A stretch of DNA of 64,000 bases, from NCBI GenBank assembly GCA_002356515.1, contig AP017605.1, positions 2,294,001 through 2,358,000 on the forward strand, written 5' to 3'. The number at the start of each line of letters is the position of its first letter. The first letter of the stretch is position 1. Made by a program: the position numbers and the translations under genes. Positions 48,682 to 57,297 of the stretch are shown here, one piece after another. The notes under the pieces were generated by a model. The model was not told where the DNA came from. It made no database searches and saw only the letters and a list, made by a program, of their open reading frames with translations. Origin of the DNA: Mesorhizobium loti (GTDB lineage Bacteria; Pseudomonadota; Alphaproteobacteria; Rhizobiales; Rhizobiaceae).

Positions 48682-49246
48682 TCGACAGGCGCGCTTCGAC
48701 CACTTCGCAGAGATGATGGTAGAGGCAAAGATGCCCCTGCTGGATGATCGGTGTCGAGGTCGAGGGCACGTTGAGCAGGATATCGCAAAGCGGCTTCAAC
48801 TTGCCGCCGGTGTCGCCGGTCAGGCCGATCACCGTCATCTCCATCATCCGCGCCTGTTCGGCGGCGGCGAGGATGCTTGGCGAATTACCGCTGGTCGAGA
48901 TCGCCAGAAGCACGCCGCCCGCCGAGCCATGCGCCTCGACCTGGCGCGAGAACACCGTGTCGAAGCCGTAATCATTGCCCCAGGCGGTCAGCACCGCGGC
49001 ATTGGCCGGCAGCGCGATGACATTGTAGGCCTTGCGCTCCTTGAGGAAGCGGCCAACCAGTTCGCCGGCTATGTGGATGGCATCGCTGGCCGAACCGCCA
49101 TTGCCGGCGATCAGCAAGGCCTTGCCCGATGAAAGTGCCGCCACCACGGCGCTCGCCGCCCGCTCCATCTCGCCTGTCAGGTCGCGCTCGACCATCGCCG
49201 TGATCGCGGCCGCCGAGCGGACCAGATAGTCGTTCAGTTCAGACAT
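48674..49246 (-). CDS. gmhA: Phosphoheptose isomerase
   Basis: A 190-residue SIS-domain isomerase converting sedoheptulose 7-phosphate to heptose 7-phosphate, the first step of the pathway. Seen: LLIAGNGGSASDAIHIAGELVGRF and LLAISTSGNSPSILAA, and the C-terminal STSTPIIQQGHLCLYHHLCE. ATG 49246 is used; a longer frame lacks support. It lies 7 bases after hldE and overlaps gmhB, so the three are one operon. Confidence 0.95.
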   Translation of the reverse strand: MSELNDYLVRSAAAITAMVERDLTGEMERAASAVVAALSSGKALLIAGNGGSASDAIHIAGELVGRFLKERKAYNVIALPANAAVLTAWGNDYGFDTVFSRQVEAHGSAGGVLLAISTSGNSPSILAAAEQARMMEMTVIGLTGDTGGKLKPLCDILLNVPSTSTPIIQQGHLCLYHHLCEVVEARLSNG

Positions 49247-49253
49247 CAAAACC

Positions 49254-50744
49254 TCAGCTTGTAGAGCCAGCGCGCAATTTGCCGATGGTGCCGGTGGTGC
49301 TCTTGCCGGCGACGAGATCGACCAGCACGACGCGCCCGCCGGCCTTCTGCACGACATCGGCGCCGACCACTGTGTCGATCGTGTAATCCGCGCCCTTGAC
49401 CAGAATGTCGGGCAAAAGCGCCTCGATCAGCGCCAGAGGCGTATCCTCCTCGAACACCACGACGGCATCCACCGAGGCCAGGGCGGCGAGCACGCAGGCG
49501 CGATCATGCTGGTCGTTGACCGGACGGCCCGGCCCTTTCAGCCGCCGCACCGAGGCATCGCTGTTCAAGCCAAGCACCAGCCGATCGCACTGGCTGCGCG
49601 CCGCGTGCAGCAGGCTGACATGGCCGGCATGCAATATGTCGAAACAGCCATTGGTGAAGCCGACGCTCAGGCCCTCTTCCTTCCAGGCCGCCACCATGCG
49701 CGCGGCCGATGCCGCATCGAGGATGGCATCCTTGTGGGCGGTCGGTCCGTGCGAGCGAAACAGCGCGCCGGTGAGTTCCTCGACCGTCAGCCGCGCGGTG
49801 CCGCGTTTCCCCACAACGACGCCGCCGGCGGCATTGGCGATCGAGGCCGCCGCGACCGGATCAGCGCCCGATGCGAGCGCCAGCGCGAAGGTCGCGATGA
49901 CAGTATCGCCGGCGCCCGAAACGTCGAACACTTCGCGCGCCTGGGTGGCGATGTGGCGCGCCTCATCCGGCCCGACCACGCTCATGCCCTTTTCGCTACG
50001 GGTGGCGACGACGAAGTCGAAGCCATGCGCCGAAATCAGTTCGCGGGCTGCGGCAACGATCTCGTCATCGGCGAAGACCGCATGGCCGACAGCCTCGCCA
50101 AGTTCCTTGCGGTTGGGTGTGATGGCCGTCGCGCCGGCATAACGGGCATAGTCGCGACCCTTAGGGTCGACCAGCACCGGCTTGCCCGCCTCGCGGCAGA
50201 TGGCGATCAGTTCGGCGGCGACGCCGTCGAGCAGGATGCCCTTGCCGTAATCGGACAGGATGACGATGTCGGCTCCCGTCAGTGCGGTCCGGAAATGCCG
50301 GATCAGCCCTGCCCGCTCAGCCTCGTCCAGCGGCTTGACCTCTTCCTCGTCGAAGCGCAGCACCTGCTGGTTGAGCGCGCTGAACCGGCTCTTCGAGGAG
50401 GTCATGCGGCCGCGCTGCTGCGAAAGCCCCGCTGTCTCGGCGCCAAGCTCGCCGAGCATGCGCACCAGGCTGTCGCCGGCCGTGTCCGTACCGATCACCG
50501 AAACCGGAATGGCTCGCGCGCCAAGCGAGACGATGTTGGCCACGACATTGCCGGCGCCGCCCATGGCCGAGGTCTCGCTACGCCCATGCAGCACCGGGAT
50601 CGGCGCCTCCGGCGAAATCCGCTCGATGACGCCGTTGACGAAGCGGTCGAGGATGAGGTCGCCGACCACCAGCACGGTGACGCCGCCAAAGCGCGCAATG
50701 GCGCGGTGCAAGGGTTCGGGAGAAGGCGGATTGTGCTTGATCAT
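49254..50744 (-). CDS. hldE: Bifunctional heptose 7-phosphate kinase / heptose 1-phosphate adenylyltransferase
   Basis: A 496-residue fusion enzyme. The N-terminal PfkB-type kinase (GDLILDRFVNGVIERISPEAP ... DVSGAGDTVIATFALAL, residues about 20-320) phosphorylates C1. The C-terminal nucleotidyltransferase (GFTNGCFDILHAGHVSLL near residue 370, HxGH motif; ILVKGADY) adds AMP. Together with gmhA, gmhB and hldD it gives the full ADP-heptose route. It is the first gene of the minus-strand operon. Confidence 0.96.
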   Translation of the reverse strand: MIKHNPPSPEPLHRAIARFGGVTVLVVGDLILDRFVNGVIERISPEAPIPVLHGRSETSAMGGAGNVVANIVSLGARAIPVSVIGTDTAGDSLVRMLGELGAETAGLSQQRGRMTSSKSRFSALNQQVLRFDEEEVKPLDEAERAGLIRHFRTALTGADIVILSDYGKGILLDGVAAELIAICREAGKPVLVDPKGRDYARYAGATAITPNRKELGEAVGHAVFADDEIVAAARELISAHGFDFVVATRSEKGMSVVGPDEARHIATQAREVFDVSGAGDTVIATFALALASGADPVAAASIANAAGGVVVGKRGTARLTVEELTGALFRSHGPTAHKDAILDAASAARMVAAWKEEGLSVGFTNGCFDILHAGHVSLLHAARSQCDRLVLGLNSDASVRRLKGPGRPVNDQHDRACVLAALASVDAVVVFEEDTPLALIEALLPDILVKGADYTIDTVVGADVVQKAGGRVVLVDLVAGKSTTGTIGKLRAGSTS

Positions 50745-50881
50745 GTCACTGGCAATGTGTGGAAAGGCTGATCTGTGTCGTGCTGAAAATTGTCAATTTA
50801 CGGGCCGGATCGTCATGCCTGCCGATATACCGCAAATCCACGCAGCGCAACGGCAGCACAGGACCGGCACACTGCGAGCGG

Positions 50882-51514
50882 TCAGCTCTTCTGCAGCGCA
50901 ACGTGAACGCCGAGCCCGACCAGCACCGCGCCGCCCGCCCGCTGCATCAAGCGCTGCGCCCGGCTCGAACGCCGCAGCCGCCCGATCACCAGGCCGGCCA
51001 GGAACACGCAGACAATGTCGGCCGAGGAGAACATCAAATTGACGATGGTTCCCAGCACCACGAATTGCAGCCAGACCGGAAGCGCCGCCGAGGCATCGAT
51101 GAACTGCGGCAGGAACGCCATGAAGAAGATCGCCGTCTTGGGGTTGAGCACCTCGACGGTGATGCTCTCGAAAAAGGCTCGCCGAGCCGATTTCCGCTCG
51201 ATCGTGGGCAGTGCCACGTCGCCCTCCACGCGCTTGCGGAACAGCGAGACGCCGAGCCAGATCAGATAGAGCGCGCCGACCAGCTTGATCGCCATGTAGA
51301 GCGGCGGCACCGCATGGAACAGCACCGACAGGCCGGCAGCAGCGGCAAAGACATGAACATAGCCGCCGAGATGGATGCCAAGTGCCGCCGTCAGTCCCGA
51401 CCAGCGCCCGCGCGCCATCGTCTGCGCCGCGGCATAAAGCATGGCGGGACCGGGGATATAGGCGAAGATCGCCGTGGTGGCGAAAAACGCGATGAGCAAT
51501 TCGGTCGACGGCAT
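50882..51514 (-). CDS. LysE/RhtB-family exporter
   Basis: A 210-residue membrane protein with about six hydrophobic segments, starting in LysE fashion (AIFAYIPGPAMLYAAAQTMARGRWSG) with NPKTAIFFMAFLPQFID mid-protein. Predicted amino-acid or metabolite efflux; substrate unknown. It has no adjacent regulator. It sits between hldE and the toxin-antitoxin-like pair, interrupting the LPS genes. Confidence 0.88.
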   Translation of the reverse strand: MPSTELLIAFFATTAIFAYIPGPAMLYAAAQTMARGRWSGLTAALGIHLGGYVHVFAAAAGLSVLFHAVPPLYMAIKLVGALYLIWLGVSLFRKRVEGDVALPTIERKSARRAFFESITVEVLNPKTAIFFMAFLPQFIDASAALPVWLQFVVLGTIVNLMFSSADIVCVFLAGLVIGRLRRSSRAQRLMQRAGGAVLVGLGVHVALQKS

Positions 51515-51542
51515 TTTTTGCCCCTTGTGCCCTGCAGGCCGT

Positions 51543-51956
51543 TCAGTCAGCCCGTGGGATAGCTTTGGATTGGCCTGCGCGGACAACCGCGATGAAAGCG
51601 GACATGACTTTCTTGTGGAACGACGGACTGAATGCGCCGATGCGCGCACCGGGTTCGAAATAGGCTGAAGATTCCAGGATATCGTGGTTGTACTCGTCGA
51701 CTATGACCCAAAGGGGGATAGGGTCAAGGCCGGCACGGCGGCGTTCAATTTCCGGAACGCCAACAGCGATGCGATCGCGGCCGGGCTGCGTTGAAGTGAT
51801 TGCAAGGATAAAGACATTAGTGCCGCCGGCTTTCCCGGGAAGGACAGCCACGAAGGCGACAGGTCGTGTCTTGCGACCTTCGGTCTCGCCGTCTCCATGT
51901 TGGCGGTGCCACAGATATGGATATCGCCAGACGTCCGCGGCGACCGGTTTAATCAC
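51543..51956 (-). CDS. Putative toxin of a type II toxin-antitoxin pair (possible PemK/MazF-like fold)
   Basis: A 137-residue protein translated from GTG 51956, which lies inside the end of the antitoxin frame (8-base overlap), a typical TA coupling. The segment TRPVAFVAVLP ... VFILAITSTQPGRDRIAV ... LWVIVDEYNHD resembles the beta-barrel core of PemK/MazF toxins (RPVLVL..., ITS), but catalytic identity is not certain and I do not recognise a named family. The ORF stays open upstream to 52040 within the antitoxin. If a toxin, it would probably target RNA. Confidence 0.6.
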   Translation of the reverse strand: MIKPVAADVWRYPYLWHRQHGDGETEGRKTRPVAFVAVLPGKAGGTNVFILAITSTQPGRDRIAVGVPEIERRRAGLDPIPLWVIVDEYNHDILESSAYFEPGARIGAFSPSFHKKVMSAFIAVVRAGQSKAIPRAD

Positions 51957-52185
51957 GGTCCAATTCCGCTGAGTATTCCTCGAGCATCTCGACATGTTCG
52001 GACGGGGCGTCCTTGGCCGCGTAAGCGCGGCGGCTGTCATTGACGAAGCGAGCCTCGTAAGCCTCGATGCTCATCAGGACGTATCTCGGCTTGTTGTGAC
52101 GCGTGATGGATACGGGCTGCTGGCTGGCGGCCGCAAGCACGTCTCCAAGGTTCTGTTTCAGATCCGTCGATGGATAGTGTTTCAT
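51949..52185 (-). CDS. Phd/YefM-family antitoxin
   Basis: A 78-residue antitoxin: N-terminal DNA-binding domain KHYPSTDLKQNLGDVLAAAS then PVSITRHNKPRYVLMSIEAYE, the hallmark of Phd/YefM, and an acidic C-terminus (EEYSAELDRD) likely to bind the toxin. ATG 52185 has ACGGAG upstream; the start at 52260 is not needed. A strong promoter lies just ahead. Antitoxin followed by overlapping toxin gene is the canonical order. Confidence 0.85.
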   Translation of the reverse strand: MKHYPSTDLKQNLGDVLAAASQQPVSITRHNKPRYVLMSIEAYEARFVNDSRRAYAAKDAPSEHVEMLEEYSAELDRD

Positions 52186-52203
52186 GGGCGCTCCGTTCTG
52201 CCC

Positions 52204-52232
52204 ATTATAGACAAAATGGATAAAACAGACAA
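52204..52232 (-). promoter_or_regulatory. Promoter of the toxin-antitoxin pair
   Basis: On the minus strand: -35 TTGTCT (52232-52227), a 17-base spacer and a perfect -10 TATAAT (52209-52204). This is among the strongest sigma-70 promoters in the window. The start is predicted about 12 bases before the antitoxin ATG. Confidence 0.75.
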
Positions 52233-52327
52233 GCTTGAAAGGGCGAGACGGAGCGAGCACCTGCTTTGTCGACAGCCCGGCTGGGCTCCCTTATAAGGAC
52301 CGGAATCGCAAGCAACCAGAGGCCTTC

Positions 52328-53278
52328 ATGATCATCGTCACGGGCGGCGCCGGCATGATCGGCTCCAACATCGTCGCCGCGCTCAACGCCGAGGGCCATG
52401 ACGACATCCTGGTCGTCGACGATCTCACAGACGGCCACAAGATCGCCAATCTCGCCGATCTGAAAATAGCCGACTATCTCGACAAGGATGAATTCCTGCC
52501 ACGCATCGAGGCCGGGGGGCTCGGCCGCATCGAGGCGGTGTTCCACCAGGGCGCCTGCTCGACCACCACGGAGTGGAACGGCAAGTTCATGATGGAGCTG
52601 AATTTTGCTTATTCGAAGCGGCTGCTGCATGCCTGCCAGGCGCTGCGCGTGCCCTTCCTCTACGCCTCCTCCGCCTCCGTCTACGGCGGCGGTTCGGAGT
52701 TTCGCGAGGATCCGGCGCTCGAGCGGCCGCTCAACGTCTATGCCTATTCGAAGAAACTGTTCGACGACTATGTCAGGCGCACCGTCTTCGATACCGATCA
52801 TTCGCAGGTCGCCGGCCTGCGCTACTTCAACGTCTATGGCCCGCGCGAGGCGCACAAGGGCGCCATGGCCTCCGTCGCCTTCCATCTGTTCAACCAGGTC
52901 GAGCGCGGCGAAAATCCGAAACTGTTCGGCGCCTATGATGGCTTCGGACCGGGCGAGCAGAGCCGCGATTTCATCCATGTCGGCGATGTCGCCGACGTCA
53001 ATCTGTGGCTGTGGAAACGCGGCTCGAGCGGCATCTTCAACTGCGGCACCGGCCGCGCCCAGCCCTTCCGCGCCATCGCCGAAACCGTCATCGACACGCT
53101 GGGCAAGGGCGAGATCGAATTCATCCCCTTCCCCGACCACCTCAAGGGCAGCTACCAGAGCTTCACGCAAGCTGATATGTCCCGTTTGCGCGCGGCCGGT
53201 TATAATGGCCAATTCCGGACAGTCGAAACCGGTGTCAGAGACTATGTCGAATGGCTGAAAGCCCAACGATCCTCGTGA
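52328..53278 (+). CDS. hldD: ADP-L-glycero-D-manno-heptose 6-epimerase
   Basis: A 316-residue NADP-dependent SDR epimerase, last step of ADP-L-glycero-D-manno-heptose synthesis. Seen: [20 protein letters not shown], the YAYSKK pair (YxxxK) and the HldD-specific [13 protein letters not shown] and [15 protein letters not shown] 52328. Its 3' end overlaps waaF by 28 bases, forming a plus-strand hldD-waaF-waaC operon. Confidence 0.96.
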   Translation: MIIVTGGAGMIGSNIVAALNAEGHDDILVVDDLTDGHKIANLADLKIADYLDKDEFLPRIEAGGLGRIEAVFHQGACSTTTEWNGKFMMELNFAYSKRLLHACQALRVPFLYASSASVYGGGSEFREDPALERPLNVYAYSKKLFDDYVRRTVFDTDHSQVAGLRYFNVYGPREAHKGAMASVAFHLFNQVERGENPKLFGAYDGFGPGEQSRDFIHVGDVADVNLWLWKRGSSGIFNCGTGRAQPFRAIAETVIDTLGKGEIEFIPFPDHLKGSYQSFTQADMSRLRAAGYNGQFRTVETGVRDYVEWLKAQRSS

Positions 53279-54258
53279 TCGGCCCACGCTGGGTGGGCGA
53301 CATGGTGATGGCGCAGTGCCTGTTCTCGGCGCTGAAGGAGCTCCATCCCAACGCCGCGATCGACGTGCTGGCGCCCGCCTGGGCCGCACCGCTGGTCAAA
53401 CGCATGCCCGAAATCCGCCAGCAGATCGACTTGCCGCTGAAGCCCGGCGCGCTCGAATTCACCATTCGCCGCCGTTTCGGCCGCCTGCTGCGCGGCCGCT
53501 ATGACATGGCCTATATCCTGCCGGGCAGCTGGAAATCGGCGCTGATTCCGTTCTTTGCCCGCATTCCGCGTCGTTTCGGCCATCTGCGCGAAATGCGCTA
53601 TGGCCTTTTGACCGACATCGTACCGCTGCCGGACGCCGTGAAACGGCGCACCGCGCAGGCCTATTTTAGCCTCGCCAAGGGCGGCAGTTTCCGCGCGCCC
53701 CACCTGACCGTGGATGCCGGCAACCAGGCCACTTTGCTCGACCGTTTCGGGCTGGCGCCAGGGAAATTCGCGGCGTTAATGCCTGGCGCCGAATTCGGCC
53801 CGGCCAAGCGTTGGCCGAGCGAAAGCTATGCCGGTCTTGCCCGCGAATTCATCAATAAGGGTCTGAAAGTCGCCCTGTTCGGTTCGAAGAACGACCGCGA
53901 CGTCACCGCGGAAATCGCGGCCCTTGCCCCTGGCGTCATCGACCTCGCCGGCCAGACGCGGCTGGAGGATGCCATCGACCTGATCGCGGCGGCAAGGCTG
54001 GCTGTGTCCAACGACAGCGGGTTGATGCATGTCGCGGCAGGCGTCGGCACGCCGATCGTCGCCGTCTACGGCTCGACCTCGCCTGAGAACACGCCGCCGC
54101 TGGCGGAGCGCCGCGAACTGGTCTGGCTGCACCTCTCCTGTTCGCCCTGCCACCAGAAAGTTTGCCCACTCGGCCATTTCAACTGCCTAAAGACATTGCA
54201 AGTCGGGCAGGTCGCGGCGGCGGCGGACCGGCTGCTGGAACTTTCGGCCGCGGCATGA
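53251..54258 (+). CDS. waaF: LPS heptosyltransferase II
   Basis: A 335-residue GT9-family enzyme transferring the second heptose to LPS inner core. Seen: [14 protein letters not shown] at the N-terminus, [13 protein letters not shown] (WaaF-type), and [15 protein letters not shown] [24 protein letters not shown]. It overlaps hldD by 28 bases and ends in an ATGA junction with waaC. The C-terminus has a Cys cluster ([16 protein letters not shown]). Confidence 0.94.
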   Translation: MAESPTILVIGPRWVGDMVMAQCLFSALKELHPNAAIDVLAPAWAAPLVKRMPEIRQQIDLPLKPGALEFTIRRRFGRLLRGRYDMAYILPGSWKSALIPFFARIPRRFGHLREMRYGLLTDIVPLPDAVKRRTAQAYFSLAKGGSFRAPHLTVDAGNQATLLDRFGLAPGKFAALMPGAEFGPAKRWPSESYAGLAREFINKGLKVALFGSKNDRDVTAEIAALAPGVIDLAGQTRLEDAIDLIAAARLAVSNDSGLMHVAAGVGTPIVAVYGSTSPENTPPLAERRELVWLHLSCSPCHQKVCPLGHFNCLKTLQVGQVAAAADRLLELSAAA

Positions 54259-55229
54259 AGGTCCTGATCGTCAAGACATCGTCGATGGGCGATGTCATCC
54301 ACACCTTTCCGGCCGTCGAGGATGCCAGCCTCCACCGGCCGGACGTGTCCTTCGACTGGTGCGTCGAAGAGGCGTTCGCCGGCATTGTCGCGCTGCACCC
54401 GGCGATCGCAGGGATCCACACGGTAGCCATCCGGCGCTGGCGCAAGGCGCTGTTCAAGGGGGGCACCTGGCGCGAAGCGGCCGCGCTGCGCCGCACCTTG
54501 CGCGAATGCCGCTACGATCTGGTCATCGATGCGCAGGGCTTGCTGAAATCGGCCCTGGTGGCGCGCCAGGCGGGTGCGCCGATCGCCGGCTTCGACCGCT
54601 CGAGCGCGCGCGAACCCTCTGCAACGCTGTTCTACGACGTCACCTACGGCGTGCCCCGCGACCTGCACGCCATCGAACGGACACGGCGGCTGTTCGGGCT
54701 GGCGCTTGGCTATCAGCCCGATCTGTCGACGCTCGCTTCAGGCATCGTGCCGCCACCCGGCACCCTGACCGGCATCACCGGAAAAACCGCCTTCCTGCTG
54801 CACGGCACCAGCCGCGAGGACAAGAAATGGCCTGTCGAAGACTGGATCGGAACCGCCCGCCTGCTGGTCGAGCGCGGTATGGTTCCGGTCACCACATGGT
54901 CGAACGAGCGTGAGAAGTCTGTCGCCGAAGCCATCGCCAGGGCCGTGCCATCCACGGTCGTGGTGCCAAAGTCCCCACTGGCCGACATCGCCGCCATCCT
55001 CGGCCGCTCGACGCTGGTCATCGGTGCCGACACGGGATTGACCCACCTCGCCAGCGCCTTTGGCCTGCCAACGGTCGCGGTGTTCTTGGCGACCGAGCCA
55101 GGTTTGACCGGCCCGCGCGGGCCCTATGCGTCGACGCTGCTGGCCGCACCTGGTGGACGCGTGACGCCGGCTGAGGTCGTGGCGGAGGCAGAGAGGCTGC
55201 TCGCTCTTAAACCGCAGGCACCGGCTTAG
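54255..55229 (+). CDS. waaC: LPS heptosyltransferase I
   Basis: A 324-residue GT9 enzyme that attaches the first heptose to Kdo. The N-terminal VLIVKTSSMGDVIHTFPAVEDA and the C-terminal VIGADTGLTHLASAFGLPTVAVF are diagnostic of WaaC; LLHGTSREDKKWP matches the donor site. ATG 54255 overlaps the waaF stop by four bases (ATGA). Its TAG stop lies at the start of the 143-bp palindromic repeat. Confidence 0.94.
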   Translation: MKVLIVKTSSMGDVIHTFPAVEDASLHRPDVSFDWCVEEAFAGIVALHPAIAGIHTVAIRRWRKALFKGGTWREAAALRRTLRECRYDLVIDAQGLLKSALVARQAGAPIAGFDRSSAREPSATLFYDVTYGVPRDLHAIERTRRLFGLALGYQPDLSTLASGIVPPPGTLTGITGKTAFLLHGTSREDKKWPVEDWIGTARLLVERGMVPVTTWSNEREKSVAEAIARAVPSTVVVPKSPLADIAAILGRSTLVIGADTGLTHLASAFGLPTVAVFLATEPGLTGPRGPYASTLLAAPGGRVTPAEVVAEAERLLALKPQAPA

Positions 55230-55370
55230 GACCTTTTCAGAATTCGCTCTGGCGAGTCGAATAGCGTGGTTTTCGAGAACCGGAGCGGAGCGTACTTTAA
55301 AGTACGTGAGCACCGGAAGCGCAGAAAACCGCGCTAGTCGGCCGCCAGAGTAGAATTATCAAAAGGTCCT
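55228..55370. repeat. 143-bp palindromic repeat (family P, copy 3)
   Basis: Perfect ends AGGACCTTTT and AAAAGGTCCT. It lies exactly between convergent waaC and greA: the left end overlaps the last two bases of the waaC stop, and the right end shares two bases with the greA stop. Its central GTACTTTAAAGTAC is a perfect palindrome. Confidence 0.95.
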
Positions 55371-55842
55371 AGATGAACTGCACCTGGACGATCTCATAGC
55401 CCCTGGCACCGCCCGGCGCATTGACCTCGATGGCGTCGCCGACTTCCTTGCCGATCAGCGCCCGTGCAATCGGCGAGGAGATCGAGATACGGCCGGACTT
55501 CACGTCGGCTTCCTGGTCGCCGACGATCTGGTAGGTCTTCTTTTCCTCGGTGTCCTCGTCAACCAGCACGACGGTGGCGCCGAACTTGACCTTGTCGCCG
55601 CTGAGCTTGGTGACGTCGATCACCTCGGCGCGCGCGATCAGATCCTCGAGCTCGTTGACCCGGCCCTCATTGAGGCTCTGCGCCTCCTTGGCGGCATGAT
55701 ATTCGGCATTTTCGGACAGGTCGCCATGCGAGCGCGCCTCGGAGATCGCCTCGATGATGCGCGGCCGCTCTTCCTGCTGGCGCCAACGCAGTTCTTCCTT
55801 CAATGACGCGAACCCCTCGCCTGTCATCGGGACCTTGTTCAT
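55369..55842 (-). CDS. greA: Transcription elongation factor GreA
   Basis: A 157-residue factor that stimulates RNA polymerase to cleave backtracked RNA. N-terminal coiled-coil ([21 protein letters not shown] ... [16 protein letters not shown] with the acidic tip DLSENAEY) and a C-terminal FKBP-like domain ([26 protein letters not shown]). Full length for the family. It is convergent with waaC across the palindromic repeat. Confidence 0.97.
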   Translation of the reverse strand: MNKVPMTGEGFASLKEELRWRQQEERPRIIEAISEARSHGDLSENAEYHAAKEAQSLNEGRVNELEDLIARAEVIDVTKLSGDKVKFGATVVLVDEDTEEKKTYQIVGDQEADVKSGRISISSPIARALIGKEVGDAIEVNAPGGARGYEIVQVQFI

Positions 55843-56063
55843 GATGCCTGACCTTTCCTGCCGCCACCCCCGCGTTCCGGGGGAGGCCTTGTCGTTGGGT
55901 ACAAAAAGAAAACGGTCCGGCAGCCTCGGGCTAACGGAACCGTTTCACCGCAATTTGCCCCAATATAGCAATCTTCGCGGGTTTTTCACGCCCAAAAAAG
56001 CGGTTTTGCAAAAATCATCCCCGCTTTCACCAGAGGAGGCGGCTAATGAGGCAGGAGGCAATG

Positions 56064-56091
56064 AAAAAACGGCCGCGATTGCTCGCGGCCG
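56064..56091 (-). terminator. Intrinsic terminator of the TPR gene
   Basis: On the minus strand a CGGCCGCG/CGCGGCCG 8-bp stem (56084-56091 with 56070-56077) is followed by T6. It lies about 25 bases after the TPR gene stop. The rest of 55843-56063 shows no gene. Confidence 0.85.
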
Positions 56092-56116
56092 CTTCGGCAA
56101 ATCTTGGGGGGCCTGA

Positions 56117-56653
56117 TCAGCTCCGCATGAAATGGTCGATCTGCTCGGACAGCATGCCGTATTCGCGCGATCCCTTGCCGGTGCGCTTCTCGATCTCCAT
56201 CAGTTGCTGCTGGGCGCCGGCGAGATCGCCGATCTGCAGATGCGCCTCGCCGAGATATTCACGCACCAGCGTGTAATTGGGATCGATGCGCAGCGCTTCC
56301 TCGTAATAGCCGAGGCCGACGGTGACACGACCGGAATGGCGGTGCGAATAGCCGAGATAGTTGAGAATGCGCGGATCCTGCTTGTTGGCGGCAAGGGTGA
56401 GCACCGAGATCGCCTCGTCATAGCGCCCGGCCATCGCCAGCGCATGGCCTGCATCATAGATGCTGTCGTCGTCCAGCATGCCTTCCTGAGGTGCGACACA
56501 CTTTTTCTTCTTCTTGTCCCAGACCTCTCCCTTCTTGCACTGGGTGACGGTCGCATCGCTGCCACCGCTACTGCCCGCCGCGAACACCGGGACGGCGAAG
56601 AACTGCAGCGCGACAAGAGCAGTCGCCGCCTGGATCAGCATTCTTTTATGCAT
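56117..56653 (-). CDS. Exported TPR-repeat protein
   Basis: A 178-residue protein with signal peptide (MHKRMLIQAATALVALQFFAVPVFA), a short Cys-flanked basic segment (CKKGEVWDKKKKKC) and three TPR units (for example IYDAGHALAMAGRYDEAISVL, YLGYSHRHSGRVTVGLGYYEEAL and YLGEAHLQIGDLAGA). Probably a periplasmic scaffold; partner unknown. ATG 56653 follows CAAGGAGG. Confidence 0.85.
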   Translation of the reverse strand: MHKRMLIQAATALVALQFFAVPVFAAGSSGGSDATVTQCKKGEVWDKKKKKCVAPQEGMLDDDSIYDAGHALAMAGRYDEAISVLTLAANKQDPRILNYLGYSHRHSGRVTVGLGYYEEALRIDPNYTLVREYLGEAHLQIGDLAGAQQQLMEIEKRTGKGSREYGMLSEQIDHFMRS

Positions 56654-56796
56654 CGAAGCCTCCTTGAGGGGTGAGAATAGAACACTAACGCCAAGCGCTC
56701 CGCGTTTCATCCCGGAAAAAAGCAGGGGTGGAGAACATCAGGTGACGGATGCCTGAAATCCGCTATCATCCGGCAAACGACTGACGGAGACGGCCC

Positions 56797-57222
56797 GTGC
56801 AGCGGCGGCTTGAAAAGGACTGGGAACTCTCGATCGGCCCCGACACCGTGCGCCTGTTTATCCTCAAGGCCAAGGCGCTGAGTGCCGCCGTCAACGAGGA
56901 CTATGCCGACGGCGCCGAACACGAGATCGAATTCGACGGCGACACGCACGACAATCATCACCATGACGGCCTCGCCGAGGAAAGTTCGGAAAACCTGACC
57001 GAGGAAGAACTGCGCGAGCTGATCAATGACCTCAATGTCGATGAAGCCGCCGAACTGGTCGCGCTCGCATGGGTCGGTCGCGGCGATTATGACGCCGCGG
57101 AATGGGTGGATGCCGTGACGGCGGCGCGCGAACGCGCTAACAAGCGCACGGCCAAGTACCTGCTTGGCATGCCGCTGCTCGCCGACTGGCTGGAGGAAGG
57201 CCTCGAAGCGATCGGCGCGTAA
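56797..57222 (+). CDS. DUF3775-family protein
   Basis: A 141-residue acidic cytosolic protein with the DUF3775 pattern LSIGPDTVRLFILKAKALSA, an acidic/His-rich segment (GDTHDNHHHDG) that may bind a metal, and the conserved C-terminal half LNVDEAAELVALAWVGRGDYD ... TAKYLLGMPLLADWLEEGLE. Function unknown. The start is GTG 56797 preceded by ACGGAGACGG. Confidence 0.8.
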   Translation: MQRRLEKDWELSIGPDTVRLFILKAKALSAAVNEDYADGAEHEIEFDGDTHDNHHHDGLAEESSENLTEEELRELINDLNVDEAAELVALAWVGRGDYDAAEWVDAVTAARERANKRTAKYLLGMPLLADWLEEGLEAIGA

Positions 57223-57297
57223 CGCTGCGGTAACCGATTGTGATCGGGGAAAGCGTCTGTCCAAGCAACTTCGGCATGCCGGCGCCGTTTCGGAGCG

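Noticed and set aside
49506..50771. 421-residue plus-strand open frame opposite hldE
   Set aside because: Antisense shadow of an unambiguous hldE gene.
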